DNA of 64,000 bases from JAIYDQ01 sp034408855 (lineage in GTDB: Bacteria; Planctomycetota; Planctomycetia; Pirellulales; Pirellulaceae), in NCBI GenBank assembly GCA_034408855.1, contig JAWXCK010000005.1, positions 49,737 to 113,736 of the forward strand. The letters run 5' to 3'. Below, piece by piece: positions 47,347 through 57,121 of this stretch. The translations under genes were made by a program, and so were the position numbers. The notes below the pieces were generated by a model. The model saw only the letters and a program-made list of their open reading frames with translations, did not search any database and was not told the DNA's origin. Within the stretch, counting starts at the first letter, position 1. Every line of letters begins with the position of its first letter.

Positions 47347-47898
47347 TCACTTGCTTTGCGCTGAACTCTTAGGTCGGAAAGTTATGATTTTCTCGGGGTG
47401 TGTTTCTATGAAAGGGCCTTCTAACAGATCGATGCAGTAGGGCACCGCGGGCATGACGGCGTCCAGGCATTCTGAAATGGCTTTCGGTTGTCCCGGTAGA
47501 TTGATGATCAAACTTTGACCGCGAATGCCGGCGGTTTGTCTGGATAGAATTGCTGTCGGGACTTTGGTAAGCGATGCCGCTCGCATCGATTCGCCGAAGC
47601 CAGGCATGATTTTGTCGCAGACGGCCTCGGTTGCTTCGGGAGTAATATCGCGATTGGCTGGTCCTGTTCCACCGGTTGTTACAACCAAGCAACATGCTTC
47701 ACGATCACACAACTCGATGAGTGTCTTCTCGATAAGTTCTCTTTCATCCGGAACAACTCTCGCAATCGGCTTCCAATCGCAATCGAGAACTTCCGAAAAG
47801 TAAGCGAGAATCGCTGGCCCGCCTCGATCTTCGTATTCACCGCGACTGGCTCGATCCGAGACCGTTACGATTCCGATCCTGATGGGCTTGGTTGTCAT
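47347..47898 (-). CDS. mog: Molybdopterin adenylyltransferase (MogA/MoaB family)
   Basis: A 183-residue MogA-type enzyme that adenylylates molybdopterin before molybdenum insertion. GIVTVSDRASRGEYEDRGGP and VTTGGTGPANRDITPEAT are the family signatures, and INLPGQPKA closes the active site. No other molybdenum cofactor gene lies nearby. Confidence 0.93.
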   Translation of the reverse strand: MTTKPIRIGIVTVSDRASRGEYEDRGGPAILAYFSEVLDCDWKPIARVVPDERELIEKTLIELCDREACCLVVTTGGTGPANRDITPEATEAVCDKIMPGFGESMRAASLTKVPTAILSRQTAGIRGQSLIINLPGQPKAISECLDAVMPAVPYCIDLLEGPFIETHPEKIITFRPKSSAQSK

Positions 47899-48069
47899 AG
47901 CAGCCGAAAATGGGAATGAGAGTGACTGTGATGGGGAGAACGGAGAAAGGCAATGCGTGACGTGCGACCAAGCGACTCAAGACGAAAAAAAGGACGGTCT
48001 AGAGTAGACCGCCCTTGGATGGCAAAGGCAAGTGACTAACGACAAAGGCAAGTCACGAGCCTTGTCGAA

Positions 48070-48429
48070 CTAACGACCGATGTTCAACGAGAATCCGCCG
48101 CCGCCGCCGTAAGATCCGTTTCGAGGAAAGCCTCCCATTCCGTATCCACCAAACGGGGCGTTAAAACTCGATCCATACCCAGGACCGTAGCCGGATCCAT
48201 AGTACGATAGACCCGAATAGCCACCCGAATAAAGCGGATAGCCGACGTTGCCACTATAGGTTGGATAGCGGTAAGCGTTGTAATTCGGCACGCCATAGTA
48301 GGCGACTTGCGGACGATAGCTCGAACAGTGATTGTGACCATGACTATAATGGTCTGCCTGGGCCAAATTTCCTTGTGCCATCCACGATGCCATGGATGCG
48401 ATTGCGACGAAACTTAATTTACGGAACAT
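48070..48429 (-). CDS. Exported Gly/Tyr-rich protein
   Basis: A 119-residue protein. The signal peptide MFRKLSFVAIASMASWMAQG is followed by HYSHGHNHCSSYRP and then a Gly/Tyr/Ser-rich, repeat-like region (YYGSGYGPGYGS, GGYGMGGF). The ATG at 48429 has GGAG upstream and starts the signal peptide. Such proteins are frequent in planctomycetes; a structural surface role is inferred. The His cluster could bind metal. Confidence 0.65.
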   Translation of the reverse strand: MFRKLSFVAIASMASWMAQGNLAQADHYSHGHNHCSSYRPQVAYYGVPNYNAYRYPTYSGNVGYPLYSGGYSGLSYYGSGYGPGYGSSFNAPFGGYGMGGFPRNGSYGGGGGFSLNIGR

Positions 48430-48792
48430 GTTCTCCGCTCCTTTTGCTGAGACAAAATTCACCTCGATCGACCGACACGCGGGATGCTCGATCATCGAGT
48501 CAATTCTAGGTTTTACGCGTGCAAGTTTCTATATCTACACTTCTCGTGCCAATCGGGCTTTGGGAGACGATTTAAGCGGGAGCAATTCCATTTCGGTATG
48601 GTTTTCGCCTAATTTTGCTAGCCATGTTGGATTAACAAAGCGTACGCAACGTTCGGATTGGGAGGATTAGGGAAGAAACGCGGGATTGCGAACAGCCCGA
48701 TTTGTCATCTTCGCGACACATTCAATTCAAATTGATTACATTACGGTTTTGTTCCGCAAATACATTCTGCGCCTACACGGAGATTCCATCCC
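48430..48792. other. Divergent intergenic region, 363 bp
   Basis: Carries the upstream regions of both flanking genes, including AT-rich DNA near 48720-48760. No gene, repeat or RNA recognised. Confidence 0.4.
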
Positions 48793-49923
48793 ATGTTTTC
48801 GCCATCCTCCGTTGAACCGTCCCAAAGCTTAACTAACTCCGCGACCACGAAGCCGAGTCGTCGATCGATCTTGAAGGCAACCGCAACCGCTTCGATACTT
48901 TGGACGTGCACGCCCTTCGTGCATGCTCAGAGCAAAACCTCGAGTAAGACCATCGTGGGCCAGGGGGAGTATACCTTTGAATTGATCCATCAATGTGTCT
49001 CACTACCAGCTCCGTTTCATTGGCAGATAACCCATAACGTGGCGGTCGACCGCGAAGATAATTTATATGTCATCCACGAAGGAAACAAGGAACTCAAAGA
49101 GCACCCATCGATCTTTGTATTTGATGCCGCCGGAAAGTATATCCGTTCTTTTGCGCAGCAGTTTCAGGGCGGCGGGCATGGCTTAGAAGTGCGGCTCGAG
49201 AACGGCGAAGAATTTCTTTACGTCACCGGTTATCAAGACGTCAAAATGTTTGCCAAGCTCACGCTCAAAGGCGATATCGTTTGGGAAAGGCGGGTGCCAA
49301 TCGAGAGCCGAGTCTACCATCCTGACGAACTGAAAGAGCCGAAGAATGTCTTTGCCCGCGATCGATTTCAGCCGACCAATTTTGCCTTTCTAGATGACGG
49401 TGGATTTCTGCTTGCCGACGGGTACGGTGCCTGGAAAATCCATCGCTACGATAAAGATGCTCGATGGTTGAGTTGCTTCGGTGGGGCTGGTGCTGGCCAA
49501 GGAACGTTTAATACGCCGCATGGTCTCTGGATCGATAAGCGTGATCCGAAAAACCAAAAGATCATCGTTGCCGATCGAGCTCACCATATTCTGCAAATCT
49601 TCGATTTGAACGGCGTCTATCTCGATACCTTAACCGGTTTTGGATTACCGGCCAACGTCGACTCGCAAGGTGAACTGATTCTGGTTCCAGAATTGGTTGC
49701 CCGCGTTACGCTCCTCGGAAAGGACAATCAAGTTGTGGCGCATTTCGGAGAAGACGTCGCGAGAATATCCGCTGACAAGAAGAAAGCCATTCGTGGCGAC
49801 GAAACTCAGTGGCAGGATGGCAAGTTCGTTCATCCTCACGATGCCTGTTTCGATAGTCAAGGAAATATCTTTGTCGCTGAATGGGTTTCCACCGGACGTA
49901 TTTCGAAGCTTCGAAAAGTTTAG
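48793..49923 (+). CDS. Tat-exported NHL-repeat protein
   Basis: A 376-residue protein with a twin-arginine signal (KPSRRSILKATATAS) and NHL propeller blades (NIFVAEWVSTGRISKLRKV, NTPHGLWIDKRD), resembling peptidyl-alpha-hydroxyglycine alpha-amidating lyase-like propellers. No CCNP motif is present, so it differs from the 12.7-16.8 kb propellers. Function unknown. GGAG precedes the ATG. Confidence 0.8.
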   Translation: MFSPSSVEPSQSLTNSATTKPSRRSILKATATASILWTCTPFVHAQSKTSSKTIVGQGEYTFELIHQCVSLPAPFHWQITHNVAVDREDNLYVIHEGNKELKEHPSIFVFDAAGKYIRSFAQQFQGGGHGLEVRLENGEEFLYVTGYQDVKMFAKLTLKGDIVWERRVPIESRVYHPDELKEPKNVFARDRFQPTNFAFLDDGGFLLADGYGAWKIHRYDKDARWLSCFGGAGAGQGTFNTPHGLWIDKRDPKNQKIIVADRAHHILQIFDLNGVYLDTLTGFGLPANVDSQGELILVPELVARVTLLGKDNQVVAHFGEDVARISADKKKAIRGDETQWQDGKFVHPHDACFDSQGNIFVAEWVSTGRISKLRKV

Positions 49924-49979
49924 TTTTCGCAAACAAACTCGTCACCTGTTCTATCATCGTATTCGCTGGACGACCGCAA

Positions 49980-51302
49980 TCAAACTATTTCGCTTGTTTG
50001 AATTCGATCGACAGCGCTGCGAAAAATGTAAAGCGTGAGCAATGCGGCCAAGGCGAAGCTGGCTCCGATCATCAGCGACAATGTAGGCCCAGAATAGTCC
50101 CATGCGACTCCGGCCAGCAAGCTCGCCGCAAGCATGGTTACACCGGTCGCGGCATAATAAAGTCCCATCGCAGTCCCACGCCGATTTCGTGGTGCATGGT
50201 CAGCGATCAATGCTTTGCCAATGCCATCGGTCAGTGCCATATAGACGCCATAGAAGGCCATCAACGGCCATGCTGCCCAAGCATGTTGAACCGGTAACCA
50301 AGCAAAGCAAGCGTAGACGAGGGCGTAAATCAACCACCCTGATGCGATGATCCGCCATCGACCTATCCTGTCGCTCAAGGCACCTAAAGGATACGACAAG
50401 ACAGAGTAGGCAACGTTGTAAACAGCATACGCCAATACAACCGCGATGGGCGAATAGCCAAGATCGAGAACGCGAAGAAGCAAAAACGTGTCGCTGCTAT
50501 TGGCGAGTGAAAACACCACGAGAAGCAACAAGACAAGCCAATACGGTTTAGGTAGCCCCAGCCAACTCGCCACGGCTGTTGCGGTCGATGTGAGCGGCAC
50601 GGCGCTAGCCGCCGGTTCCTCAGGTTCCTCAGGTTCCGCAGGTTCCTCAGGTTCTCGCACAAAGAAAGTTAAGACGAGCGATGCGAGGCCAAGAAATGCC
50701 GCGACGCCGAAGATGACTCGGTAGACCCAGGCCGGTGTTTCAACTTGCGCTAGAAGCTCAGGCGATGCCGATGGCTGTGGAGTACCTGTTAACCACCAAA
50801 GCACCATCGCGGAAATCAACACGCCCAGGAGCGCTCCGGCGGTATCGAAGGCTCGATGCAATCCGAATGCCCGTCCGCGTTGATCTTCGGTTACGGCGTC
50901 GGATATCAAAGCGTCGCGTGGGGCGCCGCGTATTCCCTTGCCAAATCGATCGAGCATCCGGCCACCGATCACCATTGGAAAAGCCGTTGCAGCGGCGATG
51001 ATCGCTTTGCCGAGTACTGGTAAGCCATAGCCCCAACGAATCCAAATCGTCCGTCTGCCCCGCGACTTCATAAGGTCGCTGCGAATCCCGGCAAACGCCG
51101 AGAGCAAGGCAACCAACAAAACAGCGGCACCCTCCATGGCTCCGAGTTGCATCTTGGAGGCACCTACGATGCCGACGAGAAACAGAGGCAAAAGCGGATA
51201 GACCATTTCGCTCGACACGTCGGCGAAGAACGATACCCAACTGAGAATCCAGACCGGTTTCGGAAGTTTTGAATGGGGGGGCATCATGGGAAAACTAGTC
51301 AA
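49980..51302 (-). CDS. MFS transporter
   Basis: A 440-residue membrane protein with about 12 predicted helices in two halves (VSFFADVSSEMVYPLLPLFL, GGRMLDRFGKGIRGAPRDALI near the first loop, and YPLGALSDRIGRWR in the second half). This fits a major facilitator; substrate unknown, possibly drug or metal efflux. The central cytoplasmic loop carries EEP-type repeats (EPEEPAEPEEPEEPAA) encoded by near-identical 9-bp units, plus one arm of palindromic family A. Confidence 0.85.
   Translation of the reverse strand: MTSFPMMPPHSKLPKPVWILSWVSFFADVSSEMVYPLLPLFLVGIVGASKMQLGAMEGAAVLLVALLSAFAGIRSDLMKSRGRRTIWIRWGYGLPVLGKAIIAAATAFPMVIGGRMLDRFGKGIRGAPRDALISDAVTEDQRGRAFGLHRAFDTAGALLGVLISAMVLWWLTGTPQPSASPELLAQVETPAWVYRVIFGVAAFLGLASLVLTFFVREPEEPAEPEEPEEPAASAVPLTSTATAVASWLGLPKPYWLVLLLLVVFSLANSSDTFLLLRVLDLGYSPIAVVLAYAVYNVAYSVLSYPLGALSDRIGRWRIIASGWLIYALVYACFAWLPVQHAWAAWPLMAFYGVYMALTDGIGKALIADHAPRNRRGTAMGLYYAATGVTMLAASLLAGVAWDYSGPTLSLMIGASFALAALLTLYIFRSAVDRIQTSEIV
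50590..50619. repeat. Half copy of palindromic family A inside the MFS gene
   Basis: GTGAGCGGCACGGCGCTAGC and the next 10 bases match 62001-62030 at 29 of 30 positions. It lies in the central loop and keeps the reading frame. Confidence 0.6.
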
Positions 51303-51324
51303 GCAAGGGCGCCTTTCGGAACGG

Positions 51325-51753
51325 CTATTTCACGTTGGCTTGTTCTTGAATCCAGCGTTCCAATTCTTCCCAATCGACTGGTGGAAGATTGGACAGGTCG
51401 GGGCGAAGGCAAACCGCGTCGCGAATATAGACGTGGTGAATCTCGTTTTGCTTTTTTGGGGTGTTCCAATGAAGCAAAATTCGAATGCATTTTCCGAGTG
51501 AGCCTGGAACGCCGACTTCGTAACCGCACAACAGCGGGACCTCCAGCCATCCGAACTGTCGGGCCGCTAGGGCGGGGAATTCGGCGTTCAGGTCATTGGT
51601 AATTGTGAATATCGCACTTCCAACATCTTTCGAATCGATTTCATTGCGACGAATCATCAAAGCGAGCAACTGCCGAGTCGCTTGGAGGATCGACTCTCGG
51701 TTGTTGCTTTCGACGGTGGTCGCTCCTCGAACACCGCGGCAGAAAATTTCCAT
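51325..51753 (-). CDS. aroH: Chorismate mutase (AroH type)
   Basis: A 142-residue protein matching the Bacillus-type monofunctional chorismate mutase that converts chorismate to prephenate: CRGVRGATTVESNNRE, FPALAARQFGWLEVPLLC and CIRILLHWNT. Conserved Arg residues of the active site are visible in RGVRGATT and CIRILL. It is convergent with nothing close: MFS lies beyond its 3' end on the same strand, and the NtrC-type regulator starts 66 bp upstream in the opposite direction. Confidence 0.92.
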   Translation of the reverse strand: MEIFCRGVRGATTVESNNRESILQATRQLLALMIRRNEIDSKDVGSAIFTITNDLNAEFPALAARQFGWLEVPLLCGYEVGVPGSLGKCIRILLHWNTPKKQNEIHHVYIRDAVCLRPDLSNLPPVDWEELERWIQEQANVK

Positions 51754-51818
51754 AATGACCTAAATTCACGACAGGGCTAACTGAACCACCATTAAAAGGA
51801 GATACTATAGACTGAAAA

Positions 51819-53354
51819 TTGAGTGTCTTCGAGGTTCCTTTTCAACTCCCTTGCAACTTGATGAATATTGCGGCAAATAATTCCAATTCGAATAACGACG
51901 AAATCGTCACGGCAGCCACGTTTTCCGTACTGATCGTCGATAATGACCCCGCCCATGCCCGAGCGATGACGGAAAGTCTCGAACGGGTGGGCTATCGGTG
52001 TACCGTGGCTACCAGCGGTCCGGAAGGGAAAAAATCGCTCGAACAGAACACCTACGATATCGTGATTACCGACATGGTCATGAACGATTTCGATGGAATG
52101 CAAATGCTCGGACTCGCCAAGCAGCTCTTGCCCGACTGCGAAGTCATCATGGTGACCGGTCACGCAACGGTCATGAAGGCGGTCGAAGCCATGCGGCAAG
52201 GCGCTTTCAATTTTCTGGAAAAGCCGATTACTCCGAGCCAACTTCGCACAATCACCGAAAAAGCCTCCCAAGCCGTCGCGCTTCGCCAGACCAACGTCGA
52301 ACTCCGTCGCCGACTCGACGAAAAATTTGGCTTTGAAGGACTGATCTATTCCAGCCAGAACATGCAGCACTTGATCGATCGATTGAAGCGTGTCGCTCCG
52401 ACCGACGCCACCGTTTTGATCACCGGCGAGAGTGGGACTGGCAAAGAAATGGTTGCCAAAGCGATTCATCAGAATAGTCCACGCAAGAACAAGCGACTGG
52501 TTGCAATCAATACGCGAGCGGTGTCCGAAAATCTCGTCGAGAGCGAACTTTTTGGTCACGTCCGCGGCGCGTATACCGATGCCGTAACCGATCGCGAAGG
52601 TGCATTTCAGTATGCTGACGGTGGGACGCTTTTTCTGGATGAAGTCGGCGACATGCCGATGAGCACACAGATCAAGCTCTTGCGCGTTCTCGAAGAGCAT
52701 TCGATCACACGCGTTGGCGACAACAAGTCGATCAAAGTCAACGTTCGATTGATTTCAGCGACCAATCGACCGCTGGAAGATATGATTCGCGACGGGCTGT
52801 TTCGAAACGATCTCTACTTCCGCTTGAAGGTCATCACGATCCATTTACCAAGCCTACGTGAACGTCGCGACGATATCGTCCCACTGATGGACCACTTTCG
52901 CAAAGTATTCATTCGACGTCACAATCGACCGCCTTCGAATTTTGCGCCAACCGTCACTCGCAAATTTTATTCCTACGATTGGCCCGGCAATATTCGCCAA
53001 TTGCGTAACTTTGTCGAAACGATGGTCGTCCTCGACACCGATGGTCGATTGGATCTCGATGATCTTCCGCCCGAGCTGCTCGATTCGCCGTCGGTACTCG
53101 GCGGTGAAACCACCAACAATACGTTGCTCGATATGTCCGAACATCCCGACGCCCAAGCTTCGCTCGATGTTGATTTGTCGAACAACCAAATGCCGGAGCT
53201 CATTGGAAAGTCGATGGAAAACATCGAGCGATGGGCGATCACAGAAACGCTGAAAATGACGGCTGGCAATCGCGATGAAGCTGCTAAAATTCTCGATATA
53301 GGCGCCCGAACACTCTATCGAAAACTCGACAAGTATAAACAAGATGAGACTTGA
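51819..53354 (+). CDS. NtrC-family response regulator with GAYTDA loop
   Basis: A 511-residue regulator. The receiver has phospho-acceptor Asp in DIVITDMVM. The AAA+ domain has Walker A GESGTGKE, Walker B GGTLFLDEVGDM, and arginine-finger region FRNDLYFRLKV. The Fis-type helix-turn-helix is at the C-terminus (NRDEAAKILDIGARTLYRKLDKY). The sigma-54 contact loop is GAYTDA instead of GAFTGA, a notable substitution. The TTG at 51819 follows AAAGGAG at an overlong distance; an ATG at 51861 is a second option. No histidine kinase is adjacent. Confidence 0.88.
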   Translation: MSVFEVPFQLPCNLMNIAANNSNSNNDEIVTAATFSVLIVDNDPAHARAMTESLERVGYRCTVATSGPEGKKSLEQNTYDIVITDMVMNDFDGMQMLGLAKQLLPDCEVIMVTGHATVMKAVEAMRQGAFNFLEKPITPSQLRTITEKASQAVALRQTNVELRRRLDEKFGFEGLIYSSQNMQHLIDRLKRVAPTDATVLITGESGTGKEMVAKAIHQNSPRKNKRLVAINTRAVSENLVESELFGHVRGAYTDAVTDREGAFQYADGGTLFLDEVGDMPMSTQIKLLRVLEEHSITRVGDNKSIKVNVRLISATNRPLEDMIRDGLFRNDLYFRLKVITIHLPSLRERRDDIVPLMDHFRKVFIRRHNRPPSNFAPTVTRKFYSYDWPGNIRQLRNFVETMVVLDTDGRLDLDDLPPELLDSPSVLGGETTNNTLLDMSEHPDAQASLDVDLSNNQMPELIGKSMENIERWAITETLKMTAGNRDEAAKILDIGARTLYRKLDKYKQDET

Positions 53355-53426
53355 GGGGACAGCCGAACGCAGAGCCACCGCGACTTAGACACGACTTAGA
53401 TTTCGACCCGATTTGAAAAGCCTTTC

Positions 53427-55415
53427 ATGCCTACCATTCAAACATTACCAACGAGCCTCATTAATAAGATTGCGGCTGGCGAAGTAATCGAACGACCGGC
53501 GAGCGTCGTCAAGGAAATGCTGGAAAACAGCATCGATGCTGGGGCCCGTCGCATCGAATTGACCGTCGAAGGAGGTGGCACCGAATTGATGCGCATTTCC
53601 GACGATGGTTGCGGGATCGATAAGGAACAGTTGTTGTTGGCGATCGCTCCGCACGCGACCAGCAAGCTCTTCGATGCCGACGATCTTTTTGATATTCAGA
53701 CGCTTGGCTTTCGCGGTGAAGCTCTCGCATCGGTCGCGGAAATTTCCCACCTTACCCTTCGTTCGCGGACGGCTGAAATGGAAGGCGGGGCAGAGCTAGC
53801 GGTTCGTGGAGGTCAATTCGAATCCCCAAAGGAATGCGCAGCCCCGATTGGAACTACGATCGAAGTCCGGCATCTTTTTTTCAACACGCCCGTTCGACTG
53901 AAATTCCTCAAGTCCTCGCAAACCGAAATGGGGCATACGATCGAAGCCTTTACGCGGATTGCTTTGGCTCATCCTCGTGTCCACATGGTCTTGATCAGCA
54001 ACAATCGAACGTTGCATGACCTTCCAGCTACCGAAAATTGGTCCGAAAGGATCGAAACCTTTTTTGGAAGCGAAGTATCGGACCAACTCATTCGAATCGA
54101 CAGCCGCGAAGGCGGCGTCCGATTGCATGGCTTTGCCGTCGATCCGTCGGTTTCGCGAAGCAACAATCGAATGCAATATCTTTTCTTGAATGGTCGCTTC
54201 ATTCGAGACCGTTCGCTTCAACATGCCCTCAGCGAAGCCTATCGCGGACTCTTGATGGTCGGTCGCTTTCCGATTTGCTTCCTGCATCTCGAAATCCCGG
54301 CCAATCAAGTCGACGTCAATGTTCATCCGACAAAGAGCGAAGTCCGATTCCTGGATGGCGGTGAAATCTACCGTCGCCTACTCCAAGCGTTGCGATCCAA
54401 GTTTCTGAGCACAGATTTAACAGCCAAAGTTCAGAACGAAAGCGATGATTTTCAGCGGAATGCGCCAACCTCGATCGGTAGCTTTGGTGCCCTTCCCGTG
54501 GCGGGCCGCTCGACATGGTCGGCTCACCCGAGCAGCCCGATGTCGCCGCCTGCACGAGCCGAACCGAAAGAATCTTTGATGCATTGGGGACACGGACAAG
54601 GGCACCCAGTCCAACTTGACTCGACAGGCCGCATGCCCGAATTCCGTCCGTTTGCCGATACCTTTCAATCGAACAGCTTCCAGTCGGGCGATGCGACATC
54701 GCCTTCTCCTGCACCTTGGCTTGAAAACCAAGACACACAAGCGACTACCGAAAGTCAAGCGGAGCCTCCAGCCGACGATCGTTCAAATTCAGCGGCGACG
54801 GACGCATTCGACTATCGTCGCGACGAGGCCTCTGGACTTCAAGCAAGTCACCTCGGATTTCAAATTCACAACCGATACTTGGTCACTCAAGACGATGCTG
54901 GAATGGTCGTCATCGACCAGCATGCGCTTCACGAACGGATTTTATACGAACAGATTCGAGATCGCGTTTTGTCGCGAACGATAGAGAGCCAACGCTTGTT
55001 GATTCCCGAGCCAATTACCTTGACGGCCGCTGAAGCGGGTGCGGCTCTGGATGCTCGCGAAGCGCTGAAACAAATCGGCATCGAAATCGAACCCTTTGGT
55101 GGCGATACGATATTGGTTACCGCCTATCCGGCGATTCTAGCCAACGTTTCTCCGGCTGAAATGGTTCGCCAAGTACTCGAACCGCTTATGGAAGCCGGCA
55201 AGCAACCCGAGGCTCGGGTGTTGCTCGACTCGATGATGAACATGATGTCGTGCAAAGCCGCCATTAAGGCCGGCGATAAACTTTCATCCGATGAAATCAC
55301 TGCCCTTTTAGAGCAGCGACATCTCTTTGCCGATACGCATCATTGCCCTCACGGTCGCCCAACGGCACTCTTTTTTAGCCGAGAACAACTCGATAAAATG
55401 TTTAAGAGAACCTAG
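53427..55415 (+). CDS. mutL: DNA mismatch repair protein MutL
   Basis: A 662-residue GHKL ATPase: ENSIDAGA, DDGCGI and FRGEALAS are the ATP-binding motifs. The C-terminus contains DQHALHERILYE, the DQHA-type metal motif of MutL proteins that nick DNA, so this is the endonuclease form. A long Pro/Ser-rich linker separates the halves. It follows the regulator by about 70 bp. Confidence 0.95.
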   Translation: MPTIQTLPTSLINKIAAGEVIERPASVVKEMLENSIDAGARRIELTVEGGGTELMRISDDGCGIDKEQLLLAIAPHATSKLFDADDLFDIQTLGFRGEALASVAEISHLTLRSRTAEMEGGAELAVRGGQFESPKECAAPIGTTIEVRHLFFNTPVRLKFLKSSQTEMGHTIEAFTRIALAHPRVHMVLISNNRTLHDLPATENWSERIETFFGSEVSDQLIRIDSREGGVRLHGFAVDPSVSRSNNRMQYLFLNGRFIRDRSLQHALSEAYRGLLMVGRFPICFLHLEIPANQVDVNVHPTKSEVRFLDGGEIYRRLLQALRSKFLSTDLTAKVQNESDDFQRNAPTSIGSFGALPVAGRSTWSAHPSSPMSPPARAEPKESLMHWGHGQGHPVQLDSTGRMPEFRPFADTFQSNSFQSGDATSPSPAPWLENQDTQATTESQAEPPADDRSNSAATDAFDYRRDEASGLQASHLGFQIHNRYLVTQDDAGMVVIDQHALHERILYEQIRDRVLSRTIESQRLLIPEPITLTAAEAGAALDAREALKQIGIEIEPFGGDTILVTAYPAILANVSPAEMVRQVLEPLMEAGKQPEARVLLDSMMNMMSCKAAIKAGDKLSSDEITALLEQRHLFADTHHCPHGRPTALFFSREQLDKMFKRT

Positions 55416-55497
55416 GCAAGCTAGAAGAATACCCCAATTTGCGAATTGGACAAAGTACTAGATTTCACTATGATGTAATCAACGAGGTACTCAAAAT

Positions 55498-57105
55498 ATG
55501 CATGAAATCTTGAAGCAAATCGCGGTTGCTCGACGAAGGATGGTCGCCTCCATCTTTATTCAATCGCTCACTCAGGCATGGATCGTTGTCTTCTCGATCG
55601 CCTTAGTTCCGCTGGTAATCCCCAAACTTTGGGCATTGCCGGTCGATGCGAATCGGTGGGTAACAATGTGTCTGGCGATCGCACTCGGTATTGGAATACT
55701 ATGGTCAATCGCCTTTACGATCCTGCGATGGCCATCGACCGTCCAGGTTGCCACGGAGGTCGATCTTCGACTCAAATTGCGTGAGCGGCTGAGCAGCACA
55801 TTACAGCTTGACGAAAACACCAAGCATTCCGCCGCCGGTCAAGCTTTGCTCGAAGATGCCCAGCGAATCGCCAGTCGAATCGATACTCGCGATGCCTTTC
55901 CCGTACAGCTCGACAAGCAACTCCTTTGGGGACTCGTGCCCGTCTTGTTGTTATCGGCAACATTTCTCATTCCGAATGCGAAGTCCGTTGAAGAAATAGT
56001 CGTAGGACCAAGCCCCGAGTCGATTACGCAGATCAAGAATTCGACGCAAGATCTGATGGAGTTGGTGCGCAAACAGAAAGAGAAAGCCGACGAAGAGGGA
56101 CTCGACGAAGCGTCCGATTTTTTCAAGCAGCTTCAAAAAAATGTTGAAGACTTGCAAAAGTCCAACACGAAGGACACCAAAAAAATTCTTTCCGACATCA
56201 ACCAACTCAAAGAAGCAATGCAAAAGCGTCGCGACGAGTTAGGCTCTGCGGAAAGTTTGAAGAAGAATCTGGCCAATCTTAAATCGCTCGATAAAGGACC
56301 AGCCGAGAAAATGTCCGACGCGATCAAGGATGGCGAGTTCAAAGAGGCGAGCGACGAACTGCAAAAGATGATGGACGATCTTGAAATGGGCCGATTGTCT
56401 GCCGAGCAGAAAGCTCAGCTTGGCAAACAGATGGATCAGATGGCGGCGGCTCTTGAAGAAGCGGCTGCGGAACATGAACAGGCCAAGGACGCGATCAAGA
56501 AGCAAATCGGCGAAGCCGAACAAGCCGGTGATCTACAAAAGGCCGCCGAGCTACGTAACCAGCTAGCCGAAAAGCAAGCTCAAGATGACAGCATGGCGGA
56601 GATGGCCAATATGGCGGCTCAGATGAAAGCCGCCAAAGACGCGATCGAGAAAGGCGATCAGGCTGCTGCTAAGAAAGCTTTGCAAAACATGAAAGATCAA
56701 ATGGAAAAGATGGGAACCGAGGCGAAACAGCTTCAAGATCTCGACAAACTCATCGACGGAGCCAACGAATGCAAAAAATGTGCAAATGGACAAGGCGAAG
56801 GAGGAAATGGGAATAATCCTCAATGGGGACCAGGGCGAGGCCAAGGGACAGGAGCCGGCGAGCGGCCCGAAGAGGAAACCGAGACTCGGCATATCGAATC
56901 GCAAGTCCAAACCGATATGCAGCAAGGTGAAACGGTTTATGGCGGTAAAGCTGGCGGGGCAAATCGAAAAGGCGTTAGTCGCGAAGAGATGAAACAAGCA
57001 ATCTTGTCGACCGAGGTCGAGGACGCCGAAGCGCTGGAAAACATCCCGCTCCCTAAAAAGCAACGCGACCATTCGCGAGAATATTTTGACAGCCTTCGTA
57101 AGTAA
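55498..57105 (+). CDS. Membrane coiled-coil protein (DUF4175-like)
   Basis: A 535-residue protein with two N-terminal transmembrane helices (AWIVVFSIALVPLVI, MCLAIALGIGILWSIAFTIL) and a third near residue 150. A long, highly charged coiled coil (Lys/Glu/Gln/Ala) spans residues 180-420. A Gly-rich stretch with CKKCANGQGEGG follows. The design resembles DUF4175-type membrane proteins. Function unknown; a structural or envelope role is inferred. Confidence 0.6.
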   Translation: MHEILKQIAVARRRMVASIFIQSLTQAWIVVFSIALVPLVIPKLWALPVDANRWVTMCLAIALGIGILWSIAFTILRWPSTVQVATEVDLRLKLRERLSSTLQLDENTKHSAAGQALLEDAQRIASRIDTRDAFPVQLDKQLLWGLVPVLLLSATFLIPNAKSVEEIVVGPSPESITQIKNSTQDLMELVRKQKEKADEEGLDEASDFFKQLQKNVEDLQKSNTKDTKKILSDINQLKEAMQKRRDELGSAESLKKNLANLKSLDKGPAEKMSDAIKDGEFKEASDELQKMMDDLEMGRLSAEQKAQLGKQMDQMAAALEEAAAEHEQAKDAIKKQIGEAEQAGDLQKAAELRNQLAEKQAQDDSMAEMANMAAQMKAAKDAIEKGDQAAAKKALQNMKDQMEKMGTEAKQLQDLDKLIDGANECKKCANGQGEGGNGNNPQWGPGRGQGTGAGERPEEETETRHIESQVQTDMQQGETVYGGKAGGANRKGVSREEMKQAILSTEVEDAEALENIPLPKKQRDHSREYFDSLRK

Positions 57106-57121
57106 CCGATTCACGATCGGT

